NCBI RefSeq assembly: GCF_004295645.1 | Contig: NZ_CP034752.1 | Coordinates: 2,170,001-2,234,000, forward strand | Length of the DNA stretch: 64,000 bases | From: Limnobaculum zhutongyuii | GTDB lineage: Bacteria > Pseudomonadota > Gammaproteobacteria > Enterobacterales > Enterobacteriaceae | Direction of reading: 5' to 3' | In this document: positions 17,274 through 25,079 of the stretch, piece after piece | How the letters are laid out: each line of letters starts with the position of its first letter | Numbering within the stretch: the stretch's first letter is position 1 | Made by a program: the position numbers and the translations under genes | The notes under the pieces: model-generated | What the model was told of the DNA's origin: nothing | Database searches by the model: none | The model's input: only the letters and a program-made list of their open reading frames with translations

Positions 17274-17918
17274 TTATTGCTGCACGTTAGCTAATTGATT
17301 CAACCAGTCACTCACTCTGGTTACGGTGCTCTCATCTGCCACATCTTCTCTGGAAATAGCCAGCCCCTGAGTGATTAATTGAGCATCCGGTTGCAGGCGC
17401 TTAATTTCACGAAGAGAATCAGAGAAACGGCTACCACCGTGTGAGGTAAAAGGAATCAGGATTTTGCCACTCAGATCGTGCTGCTGTAAAAAGCTATACA
17501 CTGGCATTGGCATCTTGTACCACCATATGGAGTAGCCAATAAAAATCCTGTCGTAATCAGCAAGATTATCAATTTTAGCTTTCAATTCAGGGTGTCGGTT
17601 ATCTCGCAGTTCTTGTTCCGCGTAGCGTAGTAATGGCTCGTGCTGTGTTGGATACGCGATAACGGTTTCAATTCGGAATAATTCGCCCCCGGTATGGCGT
17701 TGAATAACCTGAGCGAGATATTGTGTACTGCCCAATATCTGGTTATTTTTTTGTAAAATGCTGGCGCCGGAAACACCATCAACACCCTCTAACTTCACCT
17801 CTTCTGGCTGAGAGAAATAGACAATTAACGTTCTTTGAGCGTGATTACTTATCGGTTCCGCCATGGCATTCAAACTACCGAAGGCCACGAACAAAAAGAG
17901 AATGATGATTTTTTTCAT
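17274..17918 (-). CDS. Exported flavodoxin-fold protein
   Basis: The 214-residue protein starts with a signal peptide (MKKIIILFLFVAFGSLNAMA), followed by a flavodoxin domain: RTLIVYFSQPEEVKLEG for the FMN phosphate loop, FIGYSIWWYKMP and PFTSHGGSRFSDS. Flavodoxins are normally cytoplasmic; export is unusual and suggests a periplasmic FMN protein that is loaded before or after export. ATG 17918 is chosen because it starts the signal peptide; a longer frame adds an unlikely extension. It lies between the hydrolase (102 bases upstream) and the DUF4405 membrane protein. Confidence 0.78.
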   Translation of the reverse strand: MKKIIILFLFVAFGSLNAMAEPISNHAQRTLIVYFSQPEEVKLEGVDGVSGASILQKNNQILGSTQYLAQVIQRHTGGELFRIETVIAYPTQHEPLLRYAEQELRDNRHPELKAKIDNLADYDRIFIGYSIWWYKMPMPVYSFLQQHDLSGKILIPFTSHGGSRFSDSLREIKRLQPDAQLITQGLAISREDVADESTVTRVSDWLNQLANVQQ

Positions 17919-18020
17919 AACGTTTATTGCTCTTATAAAAGGATTAACCCTCGTCTGACCTACCAGCAAACACTTATCGCTCACTGACAGGCACAGACAA
18001 GTCATATACGGTTTTATCCG

Positions 18021-19075
18021 TTAAAGATTCTTAGCGAAAAACTGGTCCAGTTTGACCATCGCCTGATCGACATAGTGCGGCTGCCAGTAAGTTTCGATAT
18101 GGGTTGCCCCATCAATCAGAAATAGCTCTTTATCTTTTGCATTGGTCGCCTGACTAAACGCGTTTTGTGTCATATACAGGGAATCAGCTTTACTCCCCGC
18201 CATCATTAGCAGTGGTTTGTCGATTAAATCCATATTGCTGCTGGCATCAAAACGCATTAAGTCGAGCAAACTGCTCAAGGTGTATCTGAAAGTAGAGTTA
18301 GGATGCGCGTGTGTTTTACCGTAATACTCAAAACCCTGGCGATACAGGTCAAATGGCAATTGTGCAATCTGCTCATCGGTTAATTGAGCATCACCCGTGT
18401 AGATTACCTCACCACCAGCGGCTTCCTGTGCTCTGGCGTCAGAAGCCTGTTTTAAACGCTGCTGTATGGTATCGAGCTGAGAGTCAACATAACCATTACG
18501 CCTGACCAGACCAGAATCAAACATGCTCAGAGTGGCAACGGCACTAAAGCGTTTATCTGTTTGCGCGGCTTTTAGCGAATAACCACCGCCACCACAAATG
18601 CCCAACAGGCCTAAGCGTTCAACATCAACACCAGCATATTGACTGATAAAATCGGCCATACCGTGAATGTCCTCAATTCGATGAGCTGGTTTATCGACAT
18701 TACGCGGCGTTCCACCACTGGCCCCTGATAGGCGGCATCAGCGGTAATGGTGATATATCCCTGTTCAGCCAGCCGTTGTGCGTATAAGCCAGCCACCTGC
18801 TCTTTTACCCCGCCATTCGGATGAGCCACCACCACTGTTGGATATTTTTTATCCGGGTCATAGTTCGCCGGGGTATATACGTTGGCGGCTATATCAATGC
18901 CATTGAGTTTATAGGTAACCGGATGAATATTGACGTTGCCTTTCACATTGTCAGTAATTGCACCGTCATACGTTAGTGTAAAGGGATTTTGCTTATAGTC
19001 TGCTGCCAGTGCTGCTCCAGATGAGATAGTTATCATTGCAGCTAATAGCGTGATTCTGAACATGTTATGTTTCAT
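18021..19075 (-). pseudogene. Exported alpha/beta hydrolase (dienelactone-hydrolase type), frameshifted
   Basis: Two overlapping frames, 19075-18611 and 18659-18021, encode the halves of one exported alpha/beta hydrolase of about 350 residues. Seen are a signal peptide (MKHNMFRITLLAAM...ALA), the oxyanion region VVVAHPNGGVKEQ, the nucleophile elbow GICGGGG with Cys in place of Ser, and the late His in DGATHIETYW. The frame breaks at a G-run complementary to 18722-18725; adding one base restores YQGASGGTPRNVDKPAHRIE, the expected sequence. It heads the leftward envelope cluster, opposite the response-regulator gene. As read it is non-functional; a base-call error in the G-run is an equal possibility. 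Confidence 0.82.
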
Positions 19076-19201
19076 TAAAAATAGTCTCCTGATAAGGAAT
19101 TAACGATTTAATATTCCGCACGATCCCTTGCTGCTGCTGAATAAGGGCGTTGATTTTCAGGTAGTCTAAACGGGGCTGGCTGACATCAACGTGACCGTCA
19201 G

Positions 19202-19261
19202 ATAACATTTCTGTCAGTTTAAAATCGACGTTTTCTGACAAAAATGTCAGGAAAATGTCAG
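19202..19261. promoter_or_regulatory. Repeated response-regulator operators between hydrolase and regulator genes
   Basis: A perfect palindrome CTGACA-AAAA-TGTCAG (19235-19250) is followed by another TGTCAG half (19256-19261) and preceded by a degenerate copy ATAACA-TTTC-TGTCAG (19202-19217). The same palindrome recurs at 21438-21453. The spacing and form suit an OmpR-family heavy-metal-type regulator, most simply the one encoded at 19335. Confidence 0.65.
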
Positions 19262-19334
19262 CTACATGTTGGCGATGAACCGTTAAGATAGCCGTAACTG
19301 GTGTATTATCACCCTGAAGAATAAAGGGGAAAAC

Positions 19335-20027
19335 ATGCGATTACTTCTGATAGAGGATGAAGAAAAAACCTCTTCCTACATCAACCGGGCACTCAGCGAA
19401 CTGGGATTTACCGTAGACGTAGCCGCTAACGGGACAGACGGATTATATCTGGCGCTCGAATATGACTACGATGCCATTGTGTTAGATGTGATGTTGCCAG
19501 GTATGGATGGTTACAGCGTTCTGGAGGGATTACGTGCCCGTAAGCAAACTCCGGTATTAATGCTATCTGCTCGTGGTTCGGTGGATGAACGCGTCAAGGG
19601 ATTACGTCATGGCGCAGATGATTATCTGCCCAAACCCTTCTCACTGATTGAGTTAGTTGCACGTATTCAAGCCTTGCTAAGACGCCGTCCCAGTGATGGG
19701 GCCGATGTCACTCAACTACAAATTCATGATTTACATCTCGACCTGTTGGCCCGACGCGTTAGCCGGGCAGGAAATCGACTGGAATTAACCGCTAAAGAGT
19801 TTTCTCTGTTAAGTCTTCTGGCCCGGCATCAGGGAGAAATACTGTCAAAAATGATGATTGCTGAACAGGTTTGGGATATGAATTTTGACAGTGATGCCAA
19901 TGTGGTCGAGGTGGCGGTTAAACGTTTAAGAGCCAAAATAGATACGCCTTATCCGCTGAAATTACTGCATACCGTACGTGGTATGGGGTACGTTCTGGAG
20001 ATCAGGCCTGAGCACCCGACAAAATAG
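19335..20027 (+). CDS. OmpR-family response regulator (CusR/HprR-like)
   Basis: The 230-residue protein has a receiver domain (LLLIEDEEKT; phospho-acceptor Asp51 in IVLDVMLPGMDG; conserved Lys100) and a C-terminal winged helix (LTAKEFSLLSLLARHQGEIL, then NVVEVAVKRLRAKID). It is closest by eye to CusR/HprR, which respond to copper or peroxide. The start at 19335 follows AAAGGGG. Its TAG overlaps the GTG start of the sensor kinase. The CTGACA-N4-TGTCAG sites upstream of this gene and upstream of 21550 are its likely targets. Confidence 0.88.
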   Translation: MRLLLIEDEEKTSSYINRALSELGFTVDVAANGTDGLYLALEYDYDAIVLDVMLPGMDGYSVLEGLRARKQTPVLMLSARGSVDERVKGLRHGADDYLPKPFSLIELVARIQALLRRRPSDGADVTQLQIHDLHLDLLARRVSRAGNRLELTAKEFSLLSLLARHQGEILSKMMIAEQVWDMNFDSDANVVEVAVKRLRAKIDTPYPLKLLHTVRGMGYVLEIRPEHPTK

Positions 20028-21418
20028 TGAAGACTTGGATGATGAAACGTTCTATTTCTGGCCGACTGGCATTGATGTTTACTTTAGCTTCTATTCTGAT
20101 TGTCTCCGCATCTGGCCTGCTGTTAAGAAACTCCCTGCATGATTCACTGCAAAGGCAAATGCACAATGAATTGTTGTTCCGCCATTCATTGATGGAACCC
20201 TGGATTCAAGCCAGAACAACATTGGATGGCTGGCAGACTCTGTCCACTAAATTCGCCGATCTGTCAGCAGCAGAGGGAGGACGCGTTCAGTATTGGGTTC
20301 TCAGTGATGACGCCAGGTTTCAGGTGGGCGGCCCCACTCCGGTCGGCGTCAATTTAGCTTCTTTGGATAACGGGTTCAGTAAAGTTGCAGGAGCCACAGA
20401 AGAGGCCTGTTCTCTGTTTCTGTTAATTACAGAAATTCCTGCTGCCGGTGAACGCCCCTCGTTGCGCTATGTGGTGACCATTGATTCTACGCCCTATATG
20501 GGGACGCTAAATGAATTTACCCGCACGCTGATTTTGATTACCGCTTTTGGTGTCTTTCTGGTAGCACTGTTGGGATACGCCATCGCCAGAATAGGGATGC
20601 GCCCGGTTAATCACCTTAGCGAGCAGGCCCACCAGCTTGCACCCGGAACGCCAGGTCAACGTCTGGATACCGCAACCCTGCCGGATGAGTTACAGAAGTT
20701 GGCAACGACGTTTAATGGTGTGCTTAAACGTCAGGAAGTGGCATGGCAACAATTAGAAAGTTTTAATGCAGATGTTGCTCATGAGTTAAGAACACCACTG
20801 ACTAACCTTATTGGACAAACCCAACTGAGCCTGTCGCGAAAGCGTGAAGTTTACCAGCTTGAAGAGTTACTGGAATCCAATCTGGAAGAACTTGAGAGAA
20901 TGACGTCGATCGTCAATGACATGCTTTTTCTTTCCCACGCGCAGGCAGGTGAACACGCCACTCAATTAACTAACGTCTCTTTACGTGAAGAGGCAATTAA
21001 AACTACTGAATATGTAGAGCCCTCTTTTGCAGAAAAAAATCTCACTATTCAGATAGAAGGTGATGTTATTGCTCATATTGATAAACGTCTGTTTCATCGC
21101 TCACTGGCAAACCTGTTGGAAAACAGCGCCCGTCATGCATTTCCAAATACCAACGTTAAAATAACGATCAGCCAGAAAGATGGATTCGCTGCTGTTGCCG
21201 TCACTAATATTGGCGATGCCATTGCTTCTGAACATTTAACTCGTCTGTTTGAACGTTTTTATCGCGTAGATTTATCACGCACCAGTAGCAGTACCCACCA
21301 CGGACTGGGGCTTTCTATCGTTCGGGCAGTGGCATTAATGCATCAGGGGGATGTATTTGCCCATAGTCATGATGGTGTTAATACCTTTGGACTGACGCTG
21401 GCGATTAATCTGAGCTAA
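20027..21418 (+). CDS. Sensor histidine kinase (CusS/HprS-like)
   Basis: The 463-residue membrane kinase has one membrane segment near residues 13-33 and a second near 166-187, enclosing a periplasmic domain of about 130 residues. Then come a HAMP domain, the H-box with phospho-His252 (DVAHELRTPLTN), the N-box (LLENSARHAF) and a G-box (HHGLGLSIVRA). The start is a GTG overlapping the regulator's stop. The periplasmic domain has one cysteine (Cys128) and few histidines, so a copper signal is not evident. With its exported redox neighbours, an envelope oxidative or chemical signal is plausible. Confidence 0.88.
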   Translation: MKTWMMKRSISGRLALMFTLASILIVSASGLLLRNSLHDSLQRQMHNELLFRHSLMEPWIQARTTLDGWQTLSTKFADLSAAEGGRVQYWVLSDDARFQVGGPTPVGVNLASLDNGFSKVAGATEEACSLFLLITEIPAAGERPSLRYVVTIDSTPYMGTLNEFTRTLILITAFGVFLVALLGYAIARIGMRPVNHLSEQAHQLAPGTPGQRLDTATLPDELQKLATTFNGVLKRQEVAWQQLESFNADVAHELRTPLTNLIGQTQLSLSRKREVYQLEELLESNLEELERMTSIVNDMLFLSHAQAGEHATQLTNVSLREEAIKTTEYVEPSFAEKNLTIQIEGDVIAHIDKRLFHRSLANLLENSARHAFPNTNVKITISQKDGFAAVAVTNIGDAIASEHLTRLFERFYRVDLSRTSSSTHHGLGLSIVRAVALMHQGDVFAHSHDGVNTFGLTLAINLS

Positions 21419-21437
21419 ATGAATAAATAGAAGCTTT

Positions 21438-21475
21438 CTGACAAATATGTCAGTGGGTTGTCAGGCTGGTGACAT
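21438..21475. promoter_or_regulatory. Response-regulator operator upstream of the CMD-like/cupin genes
   Basis: CTGACA-AATA-TGTCAG (21438-21453) is the same palindrome as at 19235-19250. It is followed by TGTCAG (21459-21464) and TGACAT (21470-21475) half-sites. It lies about 97-112 bases before the start of the exported carboxymuconolactone-decarboxylase-like gene, which links that gene to the adjacent two-component system. Confidence 0.65.
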
Positions 21476-21549
21476 GAGTCATTGGTTAACATTGTTACAT
21501 CTTCATTGATATCTAGGTTTAACTTCACCGATAACAAAGGAAATGAACA

Positions 21550-21966
21550 ATGAAAAAAATCATTATGCGTTCTTTAATCTGTAGCGCTTTAATCTTTGCC
21601 AGTTCAGTCACTACCTATTCCTACGCTCAGGATGCTGCTACTCAAAATAAACCCCCTTCCCGCGCACAGCAGCTAATGGGGGATATTGCGCCCAAAATGG
21701 CCCAGCTCACTGATGATGTGTTATATGCGGATATCTGGGAGCGCCCCCAGCTATCCAAAAGAGATCGGAGTCTGATCACCGTTAGTGCTTTAGTGGCGAT
21801 GAATCGCCCCGACCAGTTGCGTTCACATCTTCGCCTCGCCCGTCAGAACGGAGTAACACAGGAAGAGCTAATTGAAACCATTACTCAACTGGCGTTCTAT
21901 TCCGGCTGGCCGAATTCCGTCACCGCGATTTCAATAGCCAAAGATGTTTTTAAAGAAAATAAATAA
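21550..21966 (+). CDS. Exported carboxymuconolactone-decarboxylase-like protein
   Basis: The 138-residue protein has a signal peptide (about residues 1-26, ending SYAQ) followed by a CMD-fold helical domain (LSKRDRSLITVSALVAMNR; HLRLARQNGVTQEELIE; TQLAFYSGWPNS). It lacks the CxxC of AhpD-type peroxidases, so it is the decarboxylase-like type. Export is unusual for this fold. It is probably co-transcribed with the exported cupin 39 bases downstream and controlled by the operator at 21438. Confidence 0.8.
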   Translation: MKKIIMRSLICSALIFASSVTTYSYAQDAATQNKPPSRAQQLMGDIAPKMAQLTDDVLYADIWERPQLSKRDRSLITVSALVAMNRPDQLRSHLRLARQNGVTQEELIETITQLAFYSGWPNSVTAISIAKDVFKENK

Positions 21967-22005
21967 GCACATTTTCGCCCTGCATCATCGTTACAGGAAT
22001 CAGTT

Positions 22006-22473
22006 ATGAAAAAAGCCATTATCCTTGCTCTTGTTGTCTTGTCGTTACCCATAACCGTTATGGCAACGCAGAATAACGTTATCATCAGCCCGGCAGGCTC
22101 TCAACCCACCACCATTGGCGCAGCAGATTATTTTACCGGTACGGCAAAAGTAGATTCTCGCTTTCAACGGAGTTCTCCCGCCAGAATTGGCGGCGGTATT
22201 GTGTCTTTTGATGCGGGAGCACGCACCGCCTGGCATACCCATCCCCTTGGCCAGACCCTGATTGTCTCCTCCGGAACCGGCTGGGTACAACAATCGGGCA
22301 ACCAAGCTCAGCAAATTAAAACCGGTGACATAGTATGGATTCCACCCGGTGTTAAACACTGGCATGGCGCATCCGCCACTCAACCGCTGGTTCACATCGC
22401 CATATCCGAATCGCTGGAGGGAAGTAGCGTAACCTGGATGGAAAAAGTCACTGATAGCCAATATCCAGATTAA
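22006..22473 (+). CDS. Exported cupin-domain protein
   Basis: The 155-residue protein has a signal peptide (MKKAIILALVVLSLPITVMA) and a single cupin barrel. Metal-ligand positions appear in AWHTHPLGQTLIV (two His, with Gln where Glu is usual) and VKHWHG (third His). Cupins of this type are commonly encoded beside CMD-like proteins, flavodoxins and alpha/beta hydrolases, as here. The ribosome site CAGGAA precedes ATG 22006. The activity is unknown. Confidence 0.82.
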   Translation: MKKAIILALVVLSLPITVMATQNNVIISPAGSQPTTIGAADYFTGTAKVDSRFQRSSPARIGGGIVSFDAGARTAWHTHPLGQTLIVSSGTGWVQQSGNQAQQIKTGDIVWIPPGVKHWHGASATQPLVHIAISESLEGSSVTWMEKVTDSQYPD

Positions 22474-22479
22474 TAACGT

Positions 22480-22509
22480 AATAATCCACGCAATAGCGTG
22501 GATTATTTT
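22480..22509 (+). terminator. Terminator of the CMD-like/cupin transcript
   Basis: AATAATCCACGC - AATA - GCGTGGATTATT forms a perfect 12-bp stem followed by TT. It starts six bases past the cupin stop. Confidence 0.75.
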
Positions 22510-22541
22510 AAACCAACGGACTGACAGTAAAAAAGCGCTGC

Positions 22542-22892
22542 CTATATATCATACTCTTGCACGAACTCATCATATGTCCATACTTGCTTTCCGCGGGATT
22601 GAAAGTATTCAATTTCTCCCGCTACACCACTGCTTTTATCCCAGCCCGGTAACGTCAGTACAATCAGCTCATCGCAACGTGCCATATAAGCTTCATCAAT
22701 CGGCGTCCAGCTAATCTTTTTGCCTTGTTTACTGACTACCACATTAATTGGATGGGTCATGGTAATTTGGCTATATACCGCATACCCGGCTAATGACAAT
22801 TTCGCTGCGACTTCAGTGCACTGGTTAAAACGTTGTTCAACAATTTCCGGATTTGGGTCTGAATAAGGGCAGGCAATAAAATAGAGCTTCAT
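22542..22892 (-). CDS. DUF1937 protein (nucleoside 2-deoxyribosyltransferase-like fold)
   Basis: This 116-residue single-domain protein starts KLYFIACPYSDPNPEIVEQRF and has LTLPGWDKSSGVAGEIEYF, the DUF1937 pattern seen also in nucleoside 2-deoxyribosyltransferase-like proteins. Such genes often come from phages. No other phage gene is nearby and no substrate can be inferred. It is monocistronic, convergent with the cupin transcript. Confidence 0.72.
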   Translation of the reverse strand: MKLYFIACPYSDPNPEIVEQRFNQCTEVAAKLSLAGYAVYSQITMTHPINVVVSKQGKKISWTPIDEAYMARCDELIVLTLPGWDKSSGVAGEIEYFQSRGKQVWTYDEFVQEYDI

Positions 22893-23033
22893 TATGTTTC
22901 CTTTACATTATATATAAATCAACCAGATAACATTTAAGTGCCTTAAATCAGGCGTAGGGAAATGCCGGCCATAGAATTAATGGCCTGACATTAAATACAA
23001 AATTTTAATTAACGCATGCGAAATGCTATTTAT

Positions 23034-23822
23034 CTATTCCGCATCACTTCCGGTACTAGCCAGAATAATTTTGGTTTTAATTGCGCTACGTTTATCAGCA
23101 ATCTTAAAATCTTTACTGGTAGTGACTAAAATATCGACATCTTCCCAACCGGTAACCAAATTAATCGCATGTTTATTCACTTTAGATGAGTCCGCCAATG
23201 CAATAAGCTTATCGCTGTTTTCCAGCATTTTTCTGGCTACCGCCGCTTCATCAACATTCTGATCCATGATGCCGCGATTCACGTCTATAGCCCCCACACC
23301 AATAACCGCATAGTCTGCAAACAGCTCGCTGATATTTCTCAGGGCAATCGCCCCCAGACAGGCATATTGAGAACCAATAAATTGACCACCAATTAAGATG
23401 GTCTCTATGGTTGGGTTCTCTTGCATAATGCTGGCAATTACCGGGGAATTGGTAATGACGGTCAGGTTATTAATCATCTTGACGCTTTGACTGAATTCAA
23501 CCGTGGTTGAACCAAAATCAATAAACAGCGTATCACCTGACTTAATCACCCCCGCCGCTTTTACCGCAATGGCTTTCTTTTCATCAATAGCCACTTTGGC
23601 CCGTTCAGAAAAATTTCGCTCAAATTTAGACTGAATGTTCACCGCTCCGCCGTGAACTTTTTTCAGTAACTTTTGCGACTCCAGCTTGGTCAGATCGCGG
23701 CGGATGGTTTCCTGCGCAACATTAAAATACTCAGCTAAATCGTGAACAAATACCTGACCGTTAGAGGATAGCTGTTCCAGAATCGTTTGATGCCGGAAAT
23801 TAGATGAACGTCCTTCAGCCAT
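23034..23822 (-). CDS. DeoR/GlpR-family transcriptional repressor
   Basis: The 262-residue protein has an N-terminal HTH (VHDLAEYFNVAQETIRRDLTKLE) and a C-terminal sugar-phosphate-sensing domain (GDTLFIDFGSTTVEFSQ; LADSSKVNKHAINLV). The family normally represses a catabolic operon and is released by a phosphorylated intermediate. It is the last gene leftward after the two FAD oxidoreductases, so it probably controls them and the divergent kinase/permease genes through the 26.5-26.65 kb spacer. By the neighbouring kinase, the inducer would be a phosphorylated glycerol-like compound. Confidence 0.87.
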   Translation of the reverse strand: MAEGRSSNFRHQTILEQLSSNGQVFVHDLAEYFNVAQETIRRDLTKLESQKLLKKVHGGAVNIQSKFERNFSERAKVAIDEKKAIAVKAAGVIKSGDTLFIDFGSTTVEFSQSVKMINNLTVITNSPVIASIMQENPTIETILIGGQFIGSQYACLGAIALRNISELFADYAVIGVGAIDVNRGIMDQNVDEAAVARKMLENSDKLIALADSSKVNKHAINLVTGWEDVDILVTTSKDFKIADKRSAIKTKIILASTGSDAE

Positions 23823-23864
23823 ATATTTTTGTACCCTATTATTAAGCAGTTAACTTTTACTCAA

Positions 23865-25079
23865 CTATACGATACTCACGCTAATTTCTGTAGCGTTTAG
23901 CGGTATCAATTCAGCGTTCACATTTTTCAGCATGATTCGACGACCCGGCATACAGCGGTGATTTCCCTGATACAAAATGGTACTCCCCGCTGTTACCGTG
24001 ACCTGTCCACTGATCGCCTGTTTCACCCGAATATTCAAATTAAACTGGCTATTGGCTGCCGTTTTGTCCACACAACCCGGTGCAGTAAACAAAATGTGGT
24101 TATCGTGTTGGATTACAATGCGATTTATCGCCGCTCCACTCACCTGATGCAGATCTCTGGCAACCGCCTCACCAATCACTTTTCCCTCCAGATAACACTG
24201 ATCTCCCATATCGGCAGGATGCAGCATATTACCTAATGCATAGTAAGCAGCGTCAGAACAGCGTCCATTGGTATCTACCACCGGGCAACCGGTATTGGCA
24301 ATAAAATCGAGATGGCTCTTTCTAATCAGGGTGTTTTCACCAGTAAATTCTCCGGTAAAGATAACGGCATCACACTCAATGCGTTCATTTTGACCGTTAC
24401 GCTCAATGACGACGTACTCCACCCGGTTTAATCCACCAATCTCAACCAACTTGCTATTTAAATGCAGCGGAACCCCCATCAGGGCAGGAAATAAGCTTAA
24501 AGGACGATTGGCTGTTATACGCGATTGAGATTCAATCATCGCTTTGGCTTTAATGCCCGCATTTCGTAAAGTCCAAATGGCAGAAAAACTGACAATTTCG
24601 CTACCGATAATCACCGGATTACGACAAGGTTTCTGGCGGTTAAGGTAGATAAACTGCTGTAGTGCTCCGGTTGTTAATACCCCCTGTGGACGTAACCCGG
24701 AAACTAAACGCGGGTGACGCGGTGTTTCACGAGCGCCGGTAGCAATCAATACTCGCTTCGCCTGCATTTCAACCAGTCCTTTATCACAGGAGACCAGCAA
24801 TTTTCCTTCCGGACGAATCTCTACCACCGTGGTATTGGTCATCACCGGAACTCCGGCGCTTAGTGATAAAATCTTCTCTACAAATGCGCCACCTTTCATT
24901 GGTCGTTTAAAGCTCAACAAACCAAAGGTTGGATGCTGACAATGACGGGGAACGCCACCCGCCTGTGATTCACGTTCCAGAATCACAATATTATTGATGC
25001 CTTGCTGTTTTAATTCGGTAGCGGCGGCAATACCAGAAGGTCCTGAGCCGATAATGATCGCATCATAATTCAGTCTCAT
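23865..25079 (-). CDS. NAD(P)/FAD-dependent oxidoreductase
   Basis: The 404-residue protein has an FAD-binding Rossmann motif (IIIGSGPSGIAAATELKQQG), a second-fold motif (VLIATGARETPRHPR) and a C-terminal FAD strand (DAAYYALGNMLHPAD). It resembles the electron-transfer subunits encoded beside GlpA-like dehydrogenases in Firmicutes and enterics. Its ATG overlaps the stop of the upstream dehydrogenase as ATGA. It probably passes electrons from that enzyme to an acceptor. Confidence 0.78.
   Translation of the reverse strand: MRLNYDAIIIGSGPSGIAAATELKQQGINNIVILERESQAGGVPRHCQHPTFGLLSFKRPMKGGAFVEKILSLSAGVPVMTNTTVVEIRPEGKLLVSCDKGLVEMQAKRVLIATGARETPRHPRLVSGLRPQGVLTTGALQQFIYLNRQKPCRNPVIIGSEIVSFSAIWTLRNAGIKAKAMIESQSRITANRPLSLFPALMGVPLHLNSKLVEIGGLNRVEYVVIERNGQNERIECDAVIFTGEFTGENTLIRKSHLDFIANTGCPVVDTNGRCSDAAYYALGNMLHPADMGDQCYLEGKVIGEAVARDLHQVSGAAINRIVIQHDNHILFTAPGCVDKTAANSQFNLNIRVKQAISGQVTVTAGSTILYQGNHRCMPGRRIMLKNVNAELIPLNATEISVSIV

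Noticed and set aside
22542..22892. Remnant prophage suggested by a DUF1937 gene
   Set aside because: No integrase, structural, lysis or regulatory phage gene and no attachment-site repeats are present around it.
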